A stretch of 64,000 nucleotides of DNA, from contig NZ_JANZNR010000003.1 in assembly GCF_025153525.1 (NCBI RefSeq), positions 248,001-312,000 of the forward strand, written 5' to 3'. Below the pieces are notes generated by a model. That model was not told the DNA's origin. It made no database searches and saw only the letters and a program-made list of their open reading frames with translations. How positions within the stretch are numbered: the stretch's first letter is position 1; every line of letters begins with the position of its first letter. The stretch is from Psychroserpens sp. SPM9. GTDB lineage: Bacteria > Bacteroidota > Bacteroidia > Flavobacteriales > Flavobacteriaceae. This document shows, piece after piece, positions 53,810 to 63,011 of this stretch. A program made the translations under genes and the position numbers.

Positions 53810-55714
53810 ATGGCAAATGTAATTGCACACAGTCTTTTCACCGATTTTGATATTAACTTATTCAAATCAGGAAAGCATTATAAACTCTACGAAAAAATGG
53901 GGTCACACATTCTGACTTTAGATGGAATTGAAGGCACCTATTTTGCGGTTTGGGCACCAAGTGCAAAAATGGTTTCGGTGATTGGAGATTTCAATTTTTG
54001 GGTTGAAGGCGAACACAAACTTAATGTACGCTGGGATGAAAGTGGTATCTGGGAAGGGTTTATACCAGGAGCCGGAAAAGGGAGTGCTTACAAGTACAAA
54101 ATACAAAGTCATAATAATGATATAAAAACTGAAAAAGCCGATCCTTATGCGAGACGTTGTGAGCATCCACCAAAAACAGCTTCAATTGTTTGGGACGAAC
54201 CTTACAAATGGAAGGATAGCAAATGGATGAAAAAGCGTAAAAAGCATAATGCTTTAAATGCGCCTTATTCAGTATATGAAGTACATTTAGGATCCTGGAA
54301 ACGCAAACTTGATAACGAATTTTTAAGCTATGAAGAACTTGCTGATGACTTAGTGAGCTATGTCAAAGACATGAATTTTACGCATGTTGAATTGATGCCA
54401 GTTATGGAATATCCTTACGACCCGAGTTGGGGCTATCAGCTCACAGGTTACTTTGCGCCAACGTCGCGATTTGGGTATCCTGAAGCGTTCAAGTTACTTG
54501 TTGATAAATTGCATCAAAATGATATCGGAATCATCCTCGATTGGGTGCCTTCTCATTTTCCAGAAGATGCACACGGATTGGGATTTTTTGATGGTTCGTG
54601 TTTGTATGAGCATCCCGACAAACGCAAAGGCTATCATCCCGATTGGAAGAGTCTTATTTTTAACTACGGAAGAAACGAAGTCAAATCATTTTTAATTAGT
54701 AATGCCATTTTTTGGTTAGAACAGTATCATGCTGATGGGTTACGGGTTGACGCAGTGGCATCGATGTTATTTCTAGATTACAGTAGAGATGAAGGCGAGT
54801 GGGAACCCAATATGTATGGTGGCCGCGAAAACCTAGAAGCCATGTCGTTTTTAAGAGAAATGAACGAGGCAGTTTACAATATGTTTCCTGATGTGCAAAC
54901 CATTGCTGAAGAATCTACGTCGTTTCCAATGGTCTCAAAACCTACATTTTTAGGAGGTTTAGGCTTTGGAATGAAATGGATGATGGGCTGGATGCACGAT
55001 ACCTTACAGTATTTTGCAAAAGAACCTGTTTACAGAAAACACCATCAGAATGATTTGACATTCTCAATGACTTATGCGTTTACCGAAAATTTTATGCTGC
55101 CTTTAAGTCATGATGAAGTGGTTTATGGTAAACATTCCATATTAGGTAGGATGCCTGGAGATGAGTGGCAACGTTTTGCTAACTTACGATTACTCTACAG
55201 TTATATGTTTACGCATCCAGGAACTAAGTTGTTATTTCAAGGTGCCGAATTTGGTCAAAGCGAAGAATGGAATTTCCAACAGAGTTTAGACTGGCACTTA
55301 CTTGAATATAAACCTCATAAAGGAGTCCAAGAATTACTTAAAGACTTAAACGCTTTTTATAAGTCAGAACCTGCTTTACACGAGAAACAATTTTCAGCTG
55401 AAGGCTTTGAGTGGATTGATTATAATGATGCCGAAAATTCGGTTTTAGTCTATATCCGAAAAGGAGAGAAGCGAAAAGACGACATTATTATAGCTTGTAA
55501 TATGACACCAGTTTCAAGAGAAAACTACAGAATAGGGCTTCCGAAGAAAGGCAAACTTAAAGAGGTATTTAATAGTGATCAAAGGGCCTATTTTGGTAGT
55601 GGTGAATTTCAGAATAAACCCTTAACATCGCAAAAAGAAGCTTGGCAATTTAGAGATGATTCCGTAGAAATAACAATTCCACCTCTAGGGATGGTTGCTT
55701 TTAAATACGTTTAG
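53810..55714 (+). CDS. glgB: 1,4-alpha-glucan branching enzyme
   Basis: 634 residues. CBM48 domain at the N terminus (about 20-130: YFAVWAPSAKMVSVIGDFNFW), then a GH13 barrel with GYQLTGYFAPTSRFG, GIILDWVPSHFP, GLRVDAVASMLF with nucleophile D314, TIAEESTSFPMV with acid E367 and LSHDEVVYGK, and an alpha-amylase C domain. It forms the alpha-1,6 branches. It lies 3 bp after the maltokinase gene, in the same operon. Confidence 0.94.
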   Translation: MANVIAHSLFTDFDINLFKSGKHYKLYEKMGSHILTLDGIEGTYFAVWAPSAKMVSVIGDFNFWVEGEHKLNVRWDESGIWEGFIPGAGKGSAYKYKIQSHNNDIKTEKADPYARRCEHPPKTASIVWDEPYKWKDSKWMKKRKKHNALNAPYSVYEVHLGSWKRKLDNEFLSYEELADDLVSYVKDMNFTHVELMPVMEYPYDPSWGYQLTGYFAPTSRFGYPEAFKLLVDKLHQNDIGIILDWVPSHFPEDAHGLGFFDGSCLYEHPDKRKGYHPDWKSLIFNYGRNEVKSFLISNAIFWLEQYHADGLRVDAVASMLFLDYSRDEGEWEPNMYGGRENLEAMSFLREMNEAVYNMFPDVQTIAEESTSFPMVSKPTFLGGLGFGMKWMMGWMHDTLQYFAKEPVYRKHHQNDLTFSMTYAFTENFMLPLSHDEVVYGKHSILGRMPGDEWQRFANLRLLYSYMFTHPGTKLLFQGAEFGQSEEWNFQQSLDWHLLEYKPHKGVQELLKDLNAFYKSEPALHEKQFSAEGFEWIDYNDAENSVLVYIRKGEKRKDDIIIACNMTPVSRENYRIGLPKKGKLKEVFNSDQRAYFGSGEFQNKPLTSQKEAWQFRDDSVEITIPPLGMVAFKYV

Positions 55715-55870
55715 TATTACATAAAAAAGCAGCAGTTTTTTTCTTTTATTAATAATATTGATAACCGAAATCGTTATAGTTGATAATTCGTTGTAATTAC
55801 TAATTACATTCCTTTTTTTCGTCCTAATTTTTCCGTTTTTTTACATGACTTTTGCAAAAGAAATTACCAT

Positions 55871-58276
55871 ATGATTGTAAATACAGAATTAGAAAGTAAA
55901 GGAAATTTATTTCCTTCCAATATAATAGATTTTAAAAAAGACGTTGACACCTTATATTTTACTACCGAAAATGAAGTCATCTTACAGTTAACCGTTGTAA
56001 GAGATAGTGTGTTACGCTTTCGATATACCACCACCGGAAAATTTGAAAATGATTTTTCGTATGCCATTACCAAATACGCCAGTCGCGGGTACAATAAATT
56101 AGAGATTGAAGATTTAAAAACCCATTATAAAATTTCGACATCTAAACTCATTTGTCATATTGATAAAGACACCTTAAAGGTACAATTGTTTGATGCTGCT
56201 GATGGCTTAGCCATTAGCCAGGATGAAATAGGATTTCACTGGGAAGAAAGCTATGAGCATGGCGGAAATATCGTGAAAATGAGTAAAGTGTCTAATGATG
56301 GCGAAAGTTATTTCGGCTTAGGAGACAAACCCAACCATTTAAATTTAAAAGGGAAACGCTACGAAAACTGGGTAACCGATTCGTATGCTTACGGAAAAGA
56401 TACCGATCCTATTTATAAGGCGATTCCTTTCTATACAGGATTACACCACAACAGAGCTTACGGCATCTTTTTCGATAATTCGTTTCGTTCGTTTTTTGAT
56501 TTTGCACATGAACGTAGAAATGTCACAAGTTTCTGGGCTCAAGGTGGTGAAATGAATTATTATTTCATTTATGGACCACAAATGACCGAAGTGGTTGAAA
56601 GTTATACCGATTTAACAGGAAAACCTCATTTGCTACCGCCATTATGGGCCTTAGGGTTTCATCAATGTAAGTGGAGTTACTATCCTGAAAGCAAAGTTAA
56701 AGAGATTACGTCTACATTTAGAAAACTTCAAATCCCGTGTGATGCAATCTATCTAGATATAGATTATATGGACGGGTTTCGCTGTTTTACATGGAATAAA
56801 GACTACTTCCCTGATCCGAAACGTATGGTGAAGGAACTGGCTGATGACGGATTCAAAACTGTCGCCATAATAGACCCAGGAATTAAAATTGATAAAGATT
56901 ATTCGGTATTTAAAGAAGCCTTAGATAACGACTACTTTTGCAAGCGAGCAGATGGTCCTTATATGAAAGGTAAGGTATGGCCAGGCGAATGTTATTTCCC
57001 AGATTATACAAAACCTGAAGTTAGAGATTGGTGGTCTGGATTGTTTAAAGAACTCATCGAAGATATTGGAGTTAAAGGTGTTTGGAACGATATGAACGAA
57101 CCAGCTGTCATGGAAGTGCCTAATAAAACATTTCCTGATGATGTACGTCATGATTACGATGGAAACCCTTGTAGCCACCGAAAAGCCCACAATATTTACG
57201 GGATGCAGATGGCAAGAGCTACTTACCAAGGTCTTAAAAAGTTCTCCTATCCAAAACGTCCGTTTGTAATTACACGTTCGGCATACTCGGGAACACAGCG
57301 TTATACGTCTACATGGACAGGCGATAATGTGGCTACTTGGGAGCATTTATGGATTGCTAATGTGCAAGCACAACGTATGGCAATGTCTGGATTTAGTTTT
57401 GCTGGAAGTGATATTGGCGGATTTGCAGAACAGCCGCAAGGAGAATTGTTTACACGCTGGATTCAATTAGGAATCTTTCATCCTTTTTTTAGAGTGCATT
57501 CTTCAGGTGATCATGGCGATCAAGAACCTTGGGCTTTTGATACCGATGTGACAGATGTTGTGCGTAAGTTTATCGAAATTCGTTATGAATTATTACCGTA
57601 TTTATACACTGCGTTTTGGCATTATGTAGAGCAGGGCACACCATTATTAAAGTCATTAGTACTATACGATCAAGAAGATGTGCAAACTCATTATAGAACG
57701 GATGAATTTATCTTCGGAAATCAGATTTTAGCATGCCCAGTATTAGAACCAAATGCAAAAGGACGTCGTATGTACATCCCCAAAGGGAATTGGTTTAATT
57801 TCTGGACAGATGAAGTTATAAAAGGTGGAAAAGAAATGTGGGTTGATGCCGATATTGATAGCATGCCTATTTTTGTAAAAGAAGGGGCTATTATTCCAAA
57901 GTATCCAAAGCAACAATACGTTGGAGAGAAGCAAATTGAATCGGTTATTTTAGAAGCATATTTTAAAACAGGAAAAGAAAGTTCTCAGCTGTTTGACGAT
58001 GCACACGATGGTTATGATTATACAAAAGGACGTTACAGTTACCGAACCTTTAAATTATTGGGTAAATCGAACGAGCTCATTATTCAGCAACATAAAGAAG
58101 GAAAATTTAACGCCAGCTATAAAACCTTTGAATTACGAATTCATGGTTTACCTTTTGAAATTAAAGAGATTCAGTTAGATAATGTTATCATTCCTCTTGA
58201 TCATGTCAAATCAAATGGCATCTCTACAATGACCATAGATAAAGAGTTTACAGAGCTACATTTAATAGGGAAATAA
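55871..58276 (+). CDS. Glycoside hydrolase family 31 (alpha-glucosidase)
   Basis: 801 residues without a signal peptide, so cytoplasmic. GH31 layout: N-terminal beta-sandwich, then the barrel with YPESKVKEITSTFRKLQIPCDAIYLDIDYMDGF, GVWNDMNEPAV with nucleophile D407, TSTWTGDNVATWEHL with acid D485, and GFSFAGSDIGGF. It likely hydrolyses the non-reducing end of alpha-glucans or maltodextrins to glucose. It is 156 bp after glgB in the same direction, probably with its own start signal. Confidence 0.92.
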   Translation: MIVNTELESKGNLFPSNIIDFKKDVDTLYFTTENEVILQLTVVRDSVLRFRYTTTGKFENDFSYAITKYASRGYNKLEIEDLKTHYKISTSKLICHIDKDTLKVQLFDAADGLAISQDEIGFHWEESYEHGGNIVKMSKVSNDGESYFGLGDKPNHLNLKGKRYENWVTDSYAYGKDTDPIYKAIPFYTGLHHNRAYGIFFDNSFRSFFDFAHERRNVTSFWAQGGEMNYYFIYGPQMTEVVESYTDLTGKPHLLPPLWALGFHQCKWSYYPESKVKEITSTFRKLQIPCDAIYLDIDYMDGFRCFTWNKDYFPDPKRMVKELADDGFKTVAIIDPGIKIDKDYSVFKEALDNDYFCKRADGPYMKGKVWPGECYFPDYTKPEVRDWWSGLFKELIEDIGVKGVWNDMNEPAVMEVPNKTFPDDVRHDYDGNPCSHRKAHNIYGMQMARATYQGLKKFSYPKRPFVITRSAYSGTQRYTSTWTGDNVATWEHLWIANVQAQRMAMSGFSFAGSDIGGFAEQPQGELFTRWIQLGIFHPFFRVHSSGDHGDQEPWAFDTDVTDVVRKFIEIRYELLPYLYTAFWHYVEQGTPLLKSLVLYDQEDVQTHYRTDEFIFGNQILACPVLEPNAKGRRMYIPKGNWFNFWTDEVIKGGKEMWVDADIDSMPIFVKEGAIIPKYPKQQYVGEKQIESVILEAYFKTGKESSQLFDDAHDGYDYTKGRYSYRTFKLLGKSNELIIQQHKEGKFNASYKTFELRIHGLPFEIKEIQLDNVIIPLDHVKSNGISTMTIDKEFTELHLIGK

Positions 58277-58371
58277 AAATCTTCGTTTTTTTTGTGACAA
58301 AATATTAATGTATTGTGTCAAAATTATAGAGATTCATTTCGTAAATTTAGCTTACATTAAAACTAATAACT

Positions 58372-59202
58372 ATGAGTATTAAAAATAAAATTGTAGCGAT
58401 CAGTGCTTTAGCACTATTTTTATCATGTGCTACAAATCCATTTACAGGAAAGAAAACCTTAGCATTGGTGCCTAATTCGCAGTTGTTTCCAACTGCATTT
58501 GCTCAGTACGATCAATTTTTGACCGAAAATAATGTCGTTACTGGTACTGCCGATTCTGAAATGATTAAACGCGTGGGACAACGAATTGCTGTCGCAGCAG
58601 AACGTTGGTTAAATGCTAATGGTCATCAAGGTTATTTAGATGATTACAAATGGGAGTACAATTTGGTGAATGATAAAACTGTGAACGCTTGGTGTATGCC
58701 TGGCGGAAAAATTGTGTTTTATACTGGAATTTTACCAATCGCTCAAAATGAAACAGGTATAGCTGCTATCATGGGGCACGAAGTTGCTCATGCCTTAGCA
58801 AACCATGGTCAACAACGTATGAGTGCCGGAATGCTTCAGCAATTAGGAGCCGTTGCAGGAAACGTTGCTATAAAAGATGAACAAACCCGCGGCATTTTTA
58901 ATCAAGCCTATGGCATTGGAAGTAATGTTGGTGTGATGTTACCTTTTAGCAGAAGCCACGAAACACAGTCGGATGAAATCGGATTATATTTAATGGCCAT
59001 TGCTGGCTATAATCCAGATGAAGCTGCAGAGCTATGGAAACGTATGAAAGCAAATAGTGGAGGAGAAGCACCACCTGAGTTTTTAAGCACACATCCATCT
59101 AATGATACGAGAATTAGTAATTTACAACAATGGGCTCCAAAAGCAAAAGCTGAAGCTAAGAAATTTGGTATTGATTCATTTAGACCTTTAGGTAACTTTT
59201 AA
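58372..59202 (+). CDS. M48 family metallopeptidase lipoprotein
   Basis: 276 residues. The signal ends in a lipobox (LFLSCATNP), so the enzyme is a lipoprotein, probably facing the periplasm. The M48 core has the zinc motif H136-E-V-A-H140 and the third ligand E197 in SRSHETQSDEIG. Relatives of LoiP/YcaL type remove damaged outer-membrane proteins. Length of 276 residues fits this group. A terminator separates it from the next gene. Confidence 0.9.
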   Translation: MSIKNKIVAISALALFLSCATNPFTGKKTLALVPNSQLFPTAFAQYDQFLTENNVVTGTADSEMIKRVGQRIAVAAERWLNANGHQGYLDDYKWEYNLVNDKTVNAWCMPGGKIVFYTGILPIAQNETGIAAIMGHEVAHALANHGQQRMSAGMLQQLGAVAGNVAIKDEQTRGIFNQAYGIGSNVGVMLPFSRSHETQSDEIGLYLMAIAGYNPDEAAELWKRMKANSGGEAPPEFLSTHPSNDTRISNLQQWAPKAKAEAKKFGIDSFRPLGNF

Positions 59203-59232
59203 TTGTATTGATTAAAAATTATAGTAATTTAG

Positions 59233-59260
59233 AAGCTGTCCAATCAAGGGCAGCTTTTTT
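59233..59260 (+). terminator. Intrinsic terminator after the M48 gene
   Basis: AAGCTGTCC (59233-59241), loop AATCAA, GGGCAGCTT (59248-59256) with one GU pair, then a T-run. A 9-bp stem. Confidence 0.85.
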
Positions 59261-59271
59261 AATTTATAATT

Positions 59272-60600
59272 ATGGCAAACCTAGAAAAAGGAAGTAAAAA
59301 ACTTCTTAATGCTTGGGCATTTTATGATTGGGCAAATTCTGTTTATACTTTAACCATTGCGTCTTCGATATTTCCATTGTTTTATTCAACACTTTTTTTA
59401 ACAGATGATGAAACGATAAGAGCATTTGGATTTGACTTTGATCACACAGCCTTAATTTTTTATGTCACAGCCTTTACTTTTTTAGTCGTTGCATTTACTT
59501 CGCCAATTTTATCAGGTATTGCAGATTATGTCGGAAATAAAAAGAGCTTTATGAAATTCTTTTGTTATACTGGTGGGTTGGGATGTATTGGTTTGTATTG
59601 GTTCAGCAAAGACACTATTTATTTAAGTCTCATTTTTTATTTCATGGGCTTGATTGGTTATTGGGGAAGCCTTGTATTTTATAATTCATATTTACCAGAT
59701 ATAGCTTTCGAAGATCAACAAGATAGTATCAGTGCAAAAGGGTTTTCTATGGGTTATATAGGAAGCGTAGTACTACTCCTTTTAAATTTAGGAATGGTTA
59801 TGTATCCAGATCTTTTTGGTTTCGATATTGGAGAAACAGAAGCTGATAAGAACGCAGCATCGGTTGAAGCGATGAGAACGTCTTTTATTACAGTTGGTGT
59901 TTGGTGGATTTTGTTTAGCCAATATACATTTTATATGTTGCCTAAAGGTGTATCAAAAGGGCATAAAGTAACTAAATCTGTTGTGTTTAATGGTTTGAAA
60001 GAATTGAAACTAGTATGGTTACAATTAAAAGAAAATTTGCAGTTAAAAAGGTTTCTCTATGCTTTTTTTATATATAGTATGGCAGTACAAACTATTATGC
60101 TAGTAGCAACTTATTTTGGAGAACAAGAAATTGCTTGGGATGATAGTAGTCATAAGACTTTCGGGCTTATTATTAGTATTTTAGTGATACAGATTGTTGC
60201 AGTTTTTGGAGCCTTCTTGACCTCTAGGGCCTCTTCTAAATTTGGAAATATTAAAACCTTAATCGTTATCAATTTTATTTGGATGGCTTTATGTGTTTTT
60301 GCCTATTTTGTAACATTACCTATTCATTTTTATATCACAGCTGCTTTTGTAGGACTAGTTATGGGCGGAATTCAATCTTTATCGCGTTCTACATATTCAA
60401 AATTTTTACCAGATACAGAAGATACGACGTCGTACTTTAGCTTTTTTGATGTTGCTGAAAAAATAGGAATTGTTATAGGTATGGCCATTTATGCAACTAC
60501 TGTACAACTTAGTACCATGCGAAACGCCATATTATTCCTTTTTGTTTTCTTTATGTTCGGAATTATTTTATTGTACCGAGTTCCTAAGCAAAACAAATAA
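59272..60600 (+). CDS. MFS transporter (UMF1/Atg22-like)
   Basis: 442 residues with about twelve membrane helices. The N-terminal LLNAWAFYDWANSVYTLTIASSIFPLFYSTLF is the UMF1/Atg22 signature and SPILSGIADYVGNKKSFM is the MFS loop between helices 2 and 3; the family exports amino acids from the vacuole in yeast (Atg22). Substrate in bacteria is unknown. Its last codons overlap the 18-base promoter block of the following lipoprotein gene. Confidence 0.88.
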   Translation: MANLEKGSKKLLNAWAFYDWANSVYTLTIASSIFPLFYSTLFLTDDETIRAFGFDFDHTALIFYVTAFTFLVVAFTSPILSGIADYVGNKKSFMKFFCYTGGLGCIGLYWFSKDTIYLSLIFYFMGLIGYWGSLVFYNSYLPDIAFEDQQDSISAKGFSMGYIGSVVLLLLNLGMVMYPDLFGFDIGETEADKNAASVEAMRTSFITVGVWWILFSQYTFYMLPKGVSKGHKVTKSVVFNGLKELKLVWLQLKENLQLKRFLYAFFIYSMAVQTIMLVATYFGEQEIAWDDSSHKTFGLIISILVIQIVAVFGAFLTSRASSKFGNIKTLIVINFIWMALCVFAYFVTLPIHFYITAAFVGLVMGGIQSLSRSTYSKFLPDTEDTTSYFSFFDVAEKIGIVIGMAIYATTVQLSTMRNAILFLFVFFMFGIILLYRVPKQNK

Positions 60601-60614
60601 ATTAGTATGTTTGT
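60597..60614 (+). promoter_or_regulatory. Promoter block of lipoprotein gene 1 (shared 18-mer)
   Basis: ATAAATTAGTATGTTTGT contains a perfect TATGTTTG (-7 type) at 60606-60613. The same 18 bases occur at 61311-61328 before the second lipoprotein gene, at almost the same distance from the start codon. The -33 element is poor. The ATG at 60607 inside it is not a start. Confidence 0.6.
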
Positions 60615-60639
60615 TAAACAACGAATCCATTTATATAAC

Positions 60640-61224
60640 ATGAAAAAATATAGCTTACTATTTTGTTTATTTATGCTCCTATGTGCATTTACTTGTGAAA
60701 ATGAACCTTTAGAAGGAGATTTCACTAATGAGAACACAGATACTAATCCGTCTTCATTATTGGGTACTTGGTCTTTAGTTGAATTTAATGCAGATATTAT
60801 TTCAGAATCTAGCTTTGCTGGACAAGAGTTTATTGTAGATTTTACTACTGAAGCTGTAAGTTCTGATTATGAGTTGGTGTTTTCAGAATCTAGCTATACC
60901 GTTGAGGGAGACTATGAATTAATGTCCTCAACTACAGTTGATGGAGAGACAACAAGTTATACCGATTCTTATACTAACGTAAGTGGTTCTGGCGTGTATT
61001 CTACAAGTGGAAATATAATGACGATTGATGGTTCTTTTTTTGAATTAGATATCGAAGGCTCGCCCACAGAAGTTGCCCAAGGAGAACAAATGGCAGAGTT
61101 TGAATTAAGTGCCGACGGACAAACATTAACCTTTTTTCAAGATGAAGTTCAAATTGAAGATGAAAGTGGTTTTGTAGTTACAATTTCTACTGTGTCATCA
61201 TCGGTTTGGCAAAAAACATTATAA
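60640..61224 (+). CDS. Lipocalin-like lipoprotein
   Basis: 194 residues from the ATG at 60640, chosen because MKKYSLLFCLFMLLCAFTC is a proper lipoprotein signal; a longer frame starting at 60607 would overlap the promoter block. The Cys is followed by ENEPLEGDF, then SSLLGTWSLVEFNADI (the lipocalin-like first strand), YELVFSESSYTVEGDYEL, GVYSTSGNIMTIDG and VWQKTL. Likely a surface or periplasmic eight-strand barrel lipoprotein with unknown ligand. The acidic start after the Cys may direct it to the cell surface. Confidence 0.78.
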   Translation: MKKYSLLFCLFMLLCAFTCENEPLEGDFTNENTDTNPSSLLGTWSLVEFNADIISESSFAGQEFIVDFTTEAVSSDYELVFSESSYTVEGDYELMSSTTVDGETTSYTDSYTNVSGSGVYSTSGNIMTIDGSFFELDIEGSPTEVAQGEQMAEFELSADGQTLTFFQDEVQIEDESGFVVTISTVSSSVWQKTL

Positions 61225-61245
61225 ATACAAATTCAAAATATTATT

Positions 61246-61279
61246 AAAAAAAGACCATAATTTTTCTGGTCTTTTTTTT
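61246..61279 (+). terminator. Intrinsic terminator after the lipocalin-like gene
   Basis: AAAAAAAGACCA (61246-61257) and TGGTCTTTTTTTT (61267-61279) form a 12-bp stem followed by a T-run. Confidence 0.9.
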
Positions 61280-61310
61280 ATGCGTGCTTCTAACTGCTTT
61301 AAAATTTGTT

Positions 61311-61328
61311 ATAAATTAGTATGTTTGT
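61311..61328 (+). promoter_or_regulatory. Promoter block of lipoprotein gene 2 (shared 18-mer)
   Basis: Identical 18 bases to the block at 60597-60614, with TATGTTTG at 61320-61327, ending 22 bases before the start codon at 61351. Confidence 0.65.
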
Positions 61329-61350
61329 AGAAACCCAATTTTAATTTATT

Positions 61351-62187
61351 ATGAAAAAAATACTTACATTGTTTTTGTGTGCTACAATATTATCATTTGT
61401 GTCATGTGAAGATGAGCCTTTAGAAGGTGATTTTGTAACTGGAGGCATAACTTGTGAACAAGCGACCATTAATACTGCCGAAGCTGCTTTAAACTTTTTA
61501 GGTGTAAATGATGATAATTACCAACAACTTTGTGTGGCTTATAAAAATGCTTTGGATGATCAAATTCAAGCCTGTGGTGATCCAGATGGAACACTTGAAG
61601 CTGCGGTTAATGCCTTGGGAGATTGTAGTACTACCGTTGTAAATGATTGCGATTCTGCTACCGATGCCGTAGATGCTGCTCAATTGGCTTTTGCAAATGC
61701 TTCCGATGAAGAGTATACAAATTTATGTAATGCTTATAAAGCAACATTAGAAAACCAAATCACGCAATGTGGTGATGACGATGGAAGCATCCAGTCAACA
61801 ATTGATGATTTAGGAGATTGTACACAGGCAACACTTGAAGTTGAAATTAGTTTAACAGCAGGAACATTACCTATTGATTTTGATATTGTAGATGTTGTTA
61901 TTGATGGCGACTTATTAAAAGTTACTGGAGAAACTTCCGCAGCTAATAACTATACCATTTATTTTGAAGTTGGTCAAGGCCAAACTGGTGTTGATGTGAT
62001 TAATCCAGCATTTGAATTAACTTTAACCTCTGTTTTCTTTCCTTCAACGCAAGGATTTGATGATTTTACATCTGAAATCACAGTTAATACTGATGGCACA
62101 TTAACAGGAACTTTTTGGGGTATTGTAACCAATGCTGATGGTGGTGATTTAAGCTTAACCTCTGGGATGATTAATATTACTTATTAG
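61351..62187 (+). CDS. Lipoprotein with two four-cysteine repeats
   Basis: 278 residues. A lipoprotein signal with the lipobox Cys19 followed by EDEPLEGDF, the same tether as in the preceding lipoprotein. Residues 35-93 and 100-158 are two gapless repeats with 25 of 59 positions identical, including all four cysteines (C...LCxAYK...CGDxDG...LGDC). Each repeat is mostly helical and could hold two disulfides. The last 120 residues form a beta-rich domain (VEISLTAGTLPIDFDIVDV, NYTIYFEVGQGQTG, GTLTGTFWGIVT). No family recognised. Confidence 0.72.
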   Translation: MKKILTLFLCATILSFVSCEDEPLEGDFVTGGITCEQATINTAEAALNFLGVNDDNYQQLCVAYKNALDDQIQACGDPDGTLEAAVNALGDCSTTVVNDCDSATDAVDAAQLAFANASDEEYTNLCNAYKATLENQITQCGDDDGSIQSTIDDLGDCTQATLEVEISLTAGTLPIDFDIVDVVIDGDLLKVTGETSAANNYTIYFEVGQGQTGVDVINPAFELTLTSVFFPSTQGFDDFTSEITVNTDGTLTGTFWGIVTNADGGDLSLTSGMINITY

Positions 62188-62206
62188 TAGTAAAGAATAG
62201 ATAATT

Positions 62207-62242
62207 AAAAAGCCACTAACTTAAAAATTAGTGGCTTTTTTT
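62207..62242. terminator. Bidirectional terminator between the lipoprotein and GIN-domain genes
   Basis: AAAAAGCCACTAA (62207-62219) and TTAGTGGCTTTTT (62228-62240) form a 13-bp stem with A/T runs on both sides between convergent genes. Confidence 0.9.
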
Positions 62243-62265
62243 ATTTTGATTGATGAATTAAAGTT

Positions 62266-62988
62266 TTAGTTTTCGATACTTCCTGATCCAGAAACCTTCG
62301 TGTCTTTTTTTGAAGGATTGCCTCGGTATTCAATGTCACCAGAACCTGTAACACGAGCTTTTAAAAGCCCAGTACATACAACTTCTGCATCTCCCGACCC
62401 GGTTACAGAAACATCGGTATTTACAGCATTTAAATTAAATCCGTGAAAATCCCCTGAACCTGTAACACCTGCTGTTAAATCGGTCGTTGATCCTTTTAAT
62501 GTTATATCGCCAGAACCTGCAATTTTTCCTGAGACCTTTTGTGTTTGAACCTCTAAAACAATATCTCCTGAGCCAGCTAAAGAGACCTCTAAGTTCGTTG
62601 TGGTAATTCGATCGGTGTTCCATAAGTCTCCAGATCCTGCTAATGAGACTTTACGAATGTCTTTGAATGGAATGGTTACTTTTATGGTTTTGTTAAAACT
62701 TGGATCTAGATTTTTACCTTTTTCCGTTTTAATAATTAGTTTTCCGTCTTTTACTTCGGTAATTACATATTGTAAAAGATTAGATTCTCCTTCAAGGGTT
62801 ATGTTGCCTTCTGTTCCTGCAACAAGGACGTAGTCAAAACTACCTGCACAGCTAATGGCATCGTAATCTGAAGTGCTTCTTGTTTCAGTAGTCATGTTGC
62901 CGTTACCTTTTACTTTCTTATTTCCCCATTGAGCCTGAGAGAATGTAAAGCTTAATAATGCGACGATTAGTACAATTGTTTTTTTCAT
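62266..62988 (-). CDS. Head-GIN domain (DUF2807) secreted protein
   Basis: 240 residues with a signal peptide (MKKTIVLIVALLSFTFSQA). The mature part is a beta-solenoid of the DUF2807 family. Seven GSG-based turns are visible: SLAGSGDLW, SLAGSGDIV, KIAGSGDIT, GVTGSGDFH, SVTGSGDAE, RVTGSGDIE and KVSGSGSIE, about 20 residues apart. Members are envelope proteins of unknown function. The gene is 23 bp after the next, similarly oriented repeat protein. Confidence 0.88.
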   Translation of the reverse strand: MKKTIVLIVALLSFTFSQAQWGNKKVKGNGNMTTETRSTSDYDAISCAGSFDYVLVAGTEGNITLEGESNLLQYVITEVKDGKLIIKTEKGKNLDPSFNKTIKVTIPFKDIRKVSLAGSGDLWNTDRITTTNLEVSLAGSGDIVLEVQTQKVSGKIAGSGDITLKGSTTDLTAGVTGSGDFHGFNLNAVNTDVSVTGSGDAEVVCTGLLKARVTGSGDIEYRGNPSKKDTKVSGSGSIEN

Positions 62989-63011
62989 GATGTTTCTATT
63001 TTATATAGTTT

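Noticed and set aside
60607-60640. Upstream start for the lipocalin-like gene
   Set aside because: The ATG at 60607 lies inside the TATGTTTG promoter element, and the start at 60640 gives the proper lipoprotein signal.
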